Below, in pieces: positions 4,801 through 9,441 of a DNA stretch of 9,441 nucleotides. The DNA is from an uncultured Clostridium sp. Its GTDB lineage: Bacteria > Bacillota > Clostridia > Lachnospirales > Lachnospiraceae. Where the stretch lies: assembly GCA_958442925.1 (NCBI GenBank), contig CAUCIO010000083.1:1-9441 (forward strand). The letters are read 5' to 3'. The first letter of the stretch is position 1. Every line of letters begins with the position of its first letter. The notes under the pieces were generated by a model. It ran no database searches. It was not told the origin of the DNA and worked only from the letters and a program-made list of their open reading frames with translations. Position numbers and translations under genes: made by a program.

Positions 4801-5676
4801 AGCCTTGCAGCCAAGGCCCTTGGATTTAATGTATCCACTCCGATTTTTGACGGCGCAAACGAGACGGATATTGCAGATACCCTTGAGCTGGCAAATGATT
4901 ATGTAAACAGCTCCTGGGAAGAGTTTGAAGAGAAATATAAAGACAAGGTCGATGAGAAGGTAATGGAGTACCTGGGAACTCACTTAGAGCACAGAAAGCT
5001 CTGGAAGGGCGTTCCGTTAAGCCGTGACGGTAAGGTTCGTCTCCGCGACGGACGTACCGGCGAGTACTTTGACAGCCCGGTAACCATCGGACACATGCAT
5101 TACCTGAAGCTTCATCACCTGGTTGACGATAAGATCCACGCCCGTTCTACCGGACCATACTCCCTGGTTACACAGCAGCCTCTGGGAGGAAAAGCACAGT
5201 TCGGCGGACAGCGTTTCGGAGAGATGGAGGTTTGGGCTCTGGAGGCGTACGGCGCATCCTACACCTTACAGGAGATCCTTACCGTTAAGTCTGACGATGT
5301 GGTTGGACGTGTGAAGACATACGAGGCCATCATCAAGGGCGAAAATATTCCTGAGCCGGGCATTCCGGAGTCCTTCAAGGTACTCTTAAAAGAGCTTCAG
5401 TCCTTAGGTTTGGATGTGAGAGTGCTTCAGGAGGACGGTTCTGAGGTAGAGCTGACTGAAAATATCGATTACGGCGATACTGATATCCGCTCCATCCTTG
5501 AGGGAGACAGCAGAGAGTATTCTCAGAATGAGTCCTTCGAGAAGATGGGATATCAGAAGCAGGAATTCAAAGAGGACGGAGAGCTGACTTCTGTGGAATC
5601 CGAAAGCTTTTCAGACGACTACACGGATGACTATGCAAACGATCAGGATGACTCATATTCTGACAGCGAAGAATAA
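1807..5676 (+). CDS. rpoB: DNA-directed RNA polymerase subunit beta
   Basis: RpoB forms, with RpoC, the active-site cleft of RNA polymerase and makes RNA from NTPs in the cytoplasm. The product is 1289 residues. Visible landmarks: the GDLPLMTDTGSFVINGAE region (from about 118); the rifampicin pocket, with the equivalents of E. coli D516, H526 and S531 present as D498, H508 and S513, so no classic resistance change there; YNYEDAVLL with E794/D795; DKMAGRHGNKG with lysines 946 and 954; and the C-terminal GGKAQFGGQRFGEMEVW region (from 1127), which contacts RpoC. The last 50 or so residues form an acidic tail. I chose ATG 1807 (MEKSRMRP) because GGGGTGA at 1792-1798 is a suitable ribosome site for it; GTG 1795, four codons earlier, overlaps that site and has none of its own. 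Tandem stops TAA-TAG end the gene, and rpoC follows after 18 bases. rplL is not adjacent upstream. Confidence 0.98.
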   Translation: MEKSRMRPAKAGKGIRMSFSRQKEVLEMPNLIEIQKNSYQWFLDEGLREVFDDISPIADFAGHLSLEFVDFTLCKDDIKYTIEECKERDATYAAPLKVKVRLCNKDKDEINEHEIFMGDLPLMTDTGSFVINGAERVIVSQLVRSPGIYYGIGHDKIGTELYSCTVIPNRGAWLEYETDSNDIFYVRVDRTRKVPVTVLIRALGYGTNAEIIELFGDELKLEKSFEKDTSDNYQDGLLELYKKIRPGEPLSVDSAESLLNSMFFDPRRYDLAKVGRYKFNKKLHFKNRIAGHTLAEDVVDMSTGEILAEKGTVVDKKKAEEIQNAGVPFVWIAGEKKNHKVLSNMMVDLASYVSFDPEEIGVTELVFYPVLQNILAENDGADEETLKDAIRRNIHELIPKHITKEDIIASINYNMHLEGGIGTPDDIDHLGNRRIRAVGELLQNQYRIGLSRMERVVRERMTTQDMESISPQSLINIKPVTAAVKEFFGSSQLSQFMDQNNPLSELTHKRRLSALGPGGLSRDRAGFEVRDVHYTHYGRMCPIETPEGPNIGLINSLATYARVNQYGFIEAPYRVVDKTDPMNPVVTDEVVYLTADEEDNFVVAQANEPLDEDGHFVHNNVSGRFREETSEFQKKRIDLMDVSPKMVFSVATSMIPFLQNDDANRALMGSNMQRQAVPLLTTEAPAVGTGIEGKAAVDSGVCVLAKNAGVVERSASNEIIVKRDSDGQKDVYRLTKFTRSNQSNCYNQKPIVYKGDHVEAGEVIADGASTCNGEIALGKNPLIGFMTWEGYNYEDAVLLSERLVQEDVYTSVHIEEYEAEARDTKLGPEEITRDVPGVGEDALKDLDERGIIRIGAEVRAGDILVGKVTPKGETELTAEERLLRAIFGEKAREVRDTSLKVPHGAYGIIVDAKVFTRENGDELSPGVNETVRIYIAQKRKISVGDKMAGRHGNKGVVSRVLPVEDMPFLPNGRPLDIVLNPLGVPSRMNIGQVLEIHLSLAAKALGFNVSTPIFDGANETDIADTLELANDYVNSSWEEFEEKYKDKVDEKVMEYLGTHLEHRKLWKGVPLSRDGKVRLRDGRTGEYFDSPVTIGHMHYLKLHHLVDDKIHARSTGPYSLVTQQPLGGKAQFGGQRFGEMEVWALEAYGASYTLQEILTVKSDDVVGRVKTYEAIIKGENIPEPGIPESFKVLLKELQSLGLDVRVLQEDGSEVELTENIDYGDTDIRSILEGDSREYSQNESFEKMGYQKQEFKEDGELTSVESESFSDDYTDDYANDQDDSYSDSEE

Positions 5677-5694
5677 TAGAAGGGAGTACCGCTC

Positions 5695-8600
5695 ATGCCA
5701 GAGACAAATGAAACTTATCAGCCATTGACATTTGATGCAATCAAGATCGGTTTGGCTTCTCCTGAGAAAATCTTAGAGTGGTCCCACGGCGAGGTTAAAA
5801 AGCCGGAGACGATCAACTACAGAACCTTAAAGCCTGAGAAGGACGGTCTGTTCTGTGAGAGGATCTTCGGACCGAGCAAGGACTGGGAGTGCCATTGCGG
5901 TAAATATAAAAAGATCAGATACAAGGGTGTTATCTGCGACAGATGCGGCGTTGAGGTTACGAAAGCCAGCGTCCGCAGGGAGCGTGTCGGCCACATTGCG
6001 CTGGCCGCCCCGGTCTCCCATATCTGGTATTTCAAGGGTATCCCCAGCCGTATGGGATTAATCCTTGATATTTCACCGAGAACACTGGAGAAGGTGTTAT
6101 ACTTCGCCTCCTATATTGTACTGGATCCGGGAAAAACAAGCCTGCAGTTTAAGCAGGTACTTTCTGAGAAGGAGTACCGCGATGCTGTGGAGAACTTCGG
6201 CTACGGCAGCTTCCGCGTAGGAATGGGAGCTGAGGCAGTTCAGGAGCTTCTCAGAGGCATCGACCTGGAGAAGGATTCAGCAGATTTAAGAAAGCAGTTA
6301 AAGGATGCTACAGGCCAGAAGAGAGCCAGAATCATCAAGAGACTGGAGGTTGTAGAGGCCTTCAGAAATTCCGGAAATAAGCCGGAGTGGATGATTATGA
6401 CTGTAATTCCGGTAATTCCGCCGGATATCCGTCCGATGGTACAGCTGGATGGAGGTCGTTTCGCTACTTCTGACTTAAACGATTTGTACAGAAGAATTAT
6501 CAATAGAAATAACCGTCTGGCCAGACTTCTGGAGCTGGGCGCGCCTGACATTATCGTGAGAAACGAGAAGAGAATGCTTCAGGAGGCCGTAGATGCCCTC
6601 ATCGACAACGGCCGCCGCGGACGTCCTGTTACAGGACCTGGAAACAGAGCGCTCAAGTCTCTCTCCGATATGTTAAAGGGTAAGCAGGGACGTTTCCGTC
6701 AGAACCTTCTCGGAAAGCGAGTTGACTATTCCGGACGTTCCGTTATCGTCGTTGGACCGGAGCTGAAGATTTATCAGTGCGGTCTGCCGAAGGAGATGGC
6801 TATTGAGCTGTTCAAGCCGTTCGTTATGAAGGAGCTGGTTGCAAAGCAGTACGCTCCGAACATTAAGAATGCCAAAAAGATGGTAGAGCGCCTTCAGCCG
6901 GCTGTGTGGGATGTGTTAGAGGATGTTATTAAAGAGCATCCGGTTATGTTAAACCGCGCTCCTACACTGCACAGACTGGGAATTCAGGCTTTCGAGCCGA
7001 TTCTGGTAGAGGGTAAGGCTATTAAGCTTCATCCGCTCGTATGTACCGCCTTCAACGCGGACTTCGACGGAGACCAGATGGCTGTTCACCTTCCTCTTTC
7101 TGTAGAGGCTCAGGCAGAGTGCCGTTTCCTCTTACTGTCTCCGAACAACCTGTTAAAGCCTTCTGATGGAGGTCCTGTGGCCGTTCCTTCTCAGGATATG
7201 GTCCTTGGTATCTACTACCTGACACAGGAGCGACCTGGCGTTAAGGGAGAGGGCATGGCATTCAAGAGCGTCAATGAGGCGATCCTGGCTTACGAGAACA
7301 AGGAGGTAACACTCCACTCCAAGGTTAAGGTGAGAATGACAAAGCAGATGCCGGACGGAACTGCTAAGACAGGCATTGTAGAGTCTACAGTAGGACGTTT
7401 CATTTTCAATGAGATTATTCCGCAGGATCTGGGCTTTGTAGACAGAAGCATCGAGGGCAACGAGCTGAAGCTGGAGGTTGACTTCCATGTGGGCAAGAAG
7501 CAGTTAAAGCAGATCCTCGAGAAGGTTATCAATACACACGGAGCTACTCAGACAGCCATCACTCTGGACGACATCAAGGCTATTGGCTACAAGTATTCTA
7601 CAAGAGCAGCCATGACTGTATCTGTCTCCGATATGACTGTGCCGGCCAGCAAGCCGAAGCTGATTGCAGACGCTCAGGCCACAGTTGACAGAATTGCAAA
7701 GAACTTCCGCCGCGGTCTTATTACCGAGGAGGAGAGATATAAAGAGGTTATTGAGACCTGGAAGGCAACGGACGACCAGCTGACTCATGACCTGCTGACA
7801 GGACTTGACGCATACAACAACATCTTCATGATGGCTGACTCCGGAGCCCGTGGTTCCGATAAGCAGATTAAGCAGCTGGCTGGTATGCGAGGCCTGATGG
7901 CGGATACAACAGGACACACCATCGAGCTTCCTATCAAGTCTAACTTCCGTGAAGGTCTTGACGTACTGGAGTACTTCATCTCCGCTCACGGCGCCCGTAA
8001 GGGACTTTCCGATACGGCTCTTCGTACAGCCGATTCCGGATACCTGACAAGACGTCTGGTTGACGTTTCCCAGGATCTGATTGTCCGTGAGGAAGACTGC
8101 TGCGCAAGCAGAGGCGAAATCCCGTATATGGAGATCAAGGGATTTACAGATGGACAGGAGACTATCGAGAGTCTGCAGGAGCGTATTACAGGACGTTTCA
8201 TTGCAGAGGATATCGTAGATCCTGATACAGGCGAGATTGTTATCAAGGCAAACCACATGTGTACTCCAAAGCGTGCGGCTGCTGTTATGAAGGTGTTAGA
8301 GAAGCTTGGCAGAAATACTGTTAAGATCCGTACTGTATTAACATGTAAGTCTCACATCGGTGTGTGCGCGAAGTGTTACGGCGCTAACATGGCTACCGGC
8401 CAGGCCGTTCAGGTGGGCGAGGCTGTCGGAATTATCGCTGCTCAGTCTATCGGTGAGCCTGGTACACAGCTGACCATGCGTACCTTCCATACAGGCGGTG
8501 TAGCCGGTGGAGATATCACACAGGGTCTTCCTCGTGTCGAGGAGCTTTTCGAGGCCCGTAAGCCGAAGGGACTTGCGATTATCGCAGAGTTCGGCGGCGT

Positions 8601-9357
8601 GGCTACCATTAAGGATACAAAGAAGAAGCGCGAGATCATTATCACAGATAATGAGACAGGCAATTCCAAGACCTACCTGATTCCTTACGGCTCCCGTATC
8701 AAGATTCAGGACGGCGCAGTGTTAGAGGCTGGAGATGAGCTGACAGAAGGTAGTGTAAATCCGCACGACATCTTAAAGATTAAGGGTGTCCGTGCAGTAC
8801 AGGATTACATGATCCAGGAGGTTCAGCGAGTTTACCGCTTACAGGGTGTAGAGATCAACGATAAGCATATCGAGATGATCGTGCGCCAGATGTTAAAGAA
8901 GATCAAGATCGAGGAGAGCGGAGATTCTGACGTGCTTCCAGGAACATCCATGGACGTTCTGGATTTCAACGATATGAACGACGCTCTGATCGCAGAGGGC
9001 AAGGAGCCGGCAATTGGCCGTCAGGTTATGCTGGGTATCACCAAGGCTTCTCTGGCAACCGATTCCTTCTTATCAGCCGCTTCCTTCCAGGAGACTACAA
9101 AGGTTCTGACAGAGGCCGCTATTAACGGCAAGGTAGATAACCTGATCGGTCTGAAGGAGAACGTAATCATCGGTAAGCTGATTCCGGCCGGAACCGGTAT
9201 GAAGAGATACCGCACCATTAAGCTCAGCACAGACGGTGAGGAGCAGGTGAACGAGTCCGTTGAGGATGAGATTCTGGATAATGAGTATCCGGAGAGCGGA
9301 GAGTTAGACGAGGCAGAGCAGATTGTTCTGAACGAGGACGACTTAAGCGAAGAATAA
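5695..9357 (+). CDS. rpoC: DNA-directed RNA polymerase subunit beta'
   Basis: RpoC supplies the catalytic magnesium site, bridge helix and trigger loop of RNA polymerase. The product is 1220 residues, normal for Firmicutes. Visible in order: N-terminal clamp zinc site C66, C68, C81, C84; the switch/lid region around RFRQNLLGKRVDYSGRS (from 333); NRAPTLHRLG (from 420); the catalytic NADFDGDQM with D456, D458, D460; the MMADSGARGS region (from 712); the bridge helix (about 758-795, containing HGARKGLSDTALRTADSGYL); the second zinc site C802, C884, C891, C894; the trigger loop with M928, R929, H932; and a conserved C-terminal GLKENVIIGKLIPAGTG before an acidic tail. The large trigger-loop insertion of E. 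coli is absent. ATG 5695 follows AAGGGAG (5680-5686) with 8 bases of spacing. Coupling with rpoB is tight and no promoter lies between, so both come from the promoter near 1690. Confidence 0.98.
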   Translation: MPETNETYQPLTFDAIKIGLASPEKILEWSHGEVKKPETINYRTLKPEKDGLFCERIFGPSKDWECHCGKYKKIRYKGVICDRCGVEVTKASVRRERVGHIALAAPVSHIWYFKGIPSRMGLILDISPRTLEKVLYFASYIVLDPGKTSLQFKQVLSEKEYRDAVENFGYGSFRVGMGAEAVQELLRGIDLEKDSADLRKQLKDATGQKRARIIKRLEVVEAFRNSGNKPEWMIMTVIPVIPPDIRPMVQLDGGRFATSDLNDLYRRIINRNNRLARLLELGAPDIIVRNEKRMLQEAVDALIDNGRRGRPVTGPGNRALKSLSDMLKGKQGRFRQNLLGKRVDYSGRSVIVVGPELKIYQCGLPKEMAIELFKPFVMKELVAKQYAPNIKNAKKMVERLQPAVWDVLEDVIKEHPVMLNRAPTLHRLGIQAFEPILVEGKAIKLHPLVCTAFNADFDGDQMAVHLPLSVEAQAECRFLLLSPNNLLKPSDGGPVAVPSQDMVLGIYYLTQERPGVKGEGMAFKSVNEAILAYENKEVTLHSKVKVRMTKQMPDGTAKTGIVESTVGRFIFNEIIPQDLGFVDRSIEGNELKLEVDFHVGKKQLKQILEKVINTHGATQTAITLDDIKAIGYKYSTRAAMTVSVSDMTVPASKPKLIADAQATVDRIAKNFRRGLITEEERYKEVIETWKATDDQLTHDLLTGLDAYNNIFMMADSGARGSDKQIKQLAGMRGLMADTTGHTIELPIKSNFREGLDVLEYFISAHGARKGLSDTALRTADSGYLTRRLVDVSQDLIVREEDCCASRGEIPYMEIKGFTDGQETIESLQERITGRFIAEDIVDPDTGEIVIKANHMCTPKRAAAVMKVLEKLGRNTVKIRTVLTCKSHIGVCAKCYGANMATGQAVQVGEAVGIIAAQSIGEPGTQLTMRTFHTGGVAGGDITQGLPRVEELFEARKPKGLAIIAEFGGVATIKDTKKKREIIITDNETGNSKTYLIPYGSRIKIQDGAVLEAGDELTEGSVNPHDILKIKGVRAVQDYMIQEVQRVYRLQGVEINDKHIEMIVRQMLKKIKIEESGDSDVLPGTSMDVLDFNDMNDALIAEGKEPAIGRQVMLGITKASLATDSFLSAASFQETTKVLTEAAINGKVDNLIGLKENVIIGKLIPAGTGMKRYRTIKLSTDGEEQVNESVEDEILDNEYPESGELDEAEQIVLNEDDLSEE

Positions 9358-9441
9358 GATTAAATAGTCCTGATTTGAAAGTTGGGATGAAATAATAAAA
9401 ACGAAAACGGGAAGCGTTCCACACCCTCACAGGGGCTGACG
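9358..9441. other. Start of the intergenic region after rpoC; no gene seen
   Basis: No ORF with a ribosome site is visible in these 84 bases. Two small hairpins occur: GGAA-GCG-TTCC (9410-9420) and CCCT-CAC-AGGG (9424-9434). The second may be the tip of a larger rpoBC terminator cut by the window edge. The commonly adjacent rpsL has not started. Confidence 0.35.

Noticed and set aside
7504..8256. Long 250-aa open frame antisense to rpoC
   Set aside because: Long antisense frames are common opposite conserved, codon-biased genes. No ribosome site, promoter or family resemblance is seen, and rpoC is intact here.
1..9441. CRISPR arrays, tRNA or rRNA genes
   Set aside because: No regularly spaced repeats, tRNA-like TTCGAATC/cloverleaf pattern or rRNA-like conserved segments were found by eye.

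Overview
The window carries the genes for the two large catalytic subunits of bacterial RNA polymerase, rpoB (beta) and rpoC (beta'), complete and in tandem. They are preceded by about 1.8 kb of mixed upstream DNA. Protein sequence (Firmicutes-type RpoC without the trigger-loop insertion seen in Escherichia coli, an RpoB N-terminus beginning MEKSRMRP, an acidic RpoB tail), AGGAGG-type ribosome sites and sigma-A-type promoters suggest a Clostridia member. Lachnospiraceae (Clostridium cluster XIVa) is most likely; this is inferred from remembered family resemblance, not a database search.

Layout. 1-440: AT-rich, gene-poor DNA with an imperfect palindrome at 3-64, a small hairpin terminator, and two in-frame tiny ORFs (16 and 57 codons) separated by one stop; probably accessory DNA or relics. 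441-782: a compact type I toxin-antitoxin-like module. A 31-residue single-membrane-span toxin of the holin-like type has its own strong promoter and a long structured leader. A convergent promoter on the other strand makes a short RNA that overlaps the toxin mRNA at a shared terminator and carries further segments complementary to the toxin leader and start region. 783-932: no supported gene. 933-1023: strong hairpins that end the next gene. 1032-1511 (minus): an unrecognised membrane-anchored protein of 159 residues with its own extended -10 promoter. 1512-1806: a divergent promoter region holding the rpoB promoter and a roughly 100-base leader. 1807-9357: rpoB and rpoC, 18 bases apart and clearly co-transcribed. 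9358-9441: start of the downstream intergenic region, with no gene visible.

RpoB and RpoC assemble with alpha, omega and sigma into RNA polymerase, and all checked catalytic and zinc-binding residues are intact. rpoB is not directly preceded by rplJ-rplL, its usual neighbours, and has its own promoter. The most interesting part is the toxin module: its leader contains four alternating self-complementary segments that could act as a translational switch, and the antisense RNA has a 9-base perfect match to one of them.
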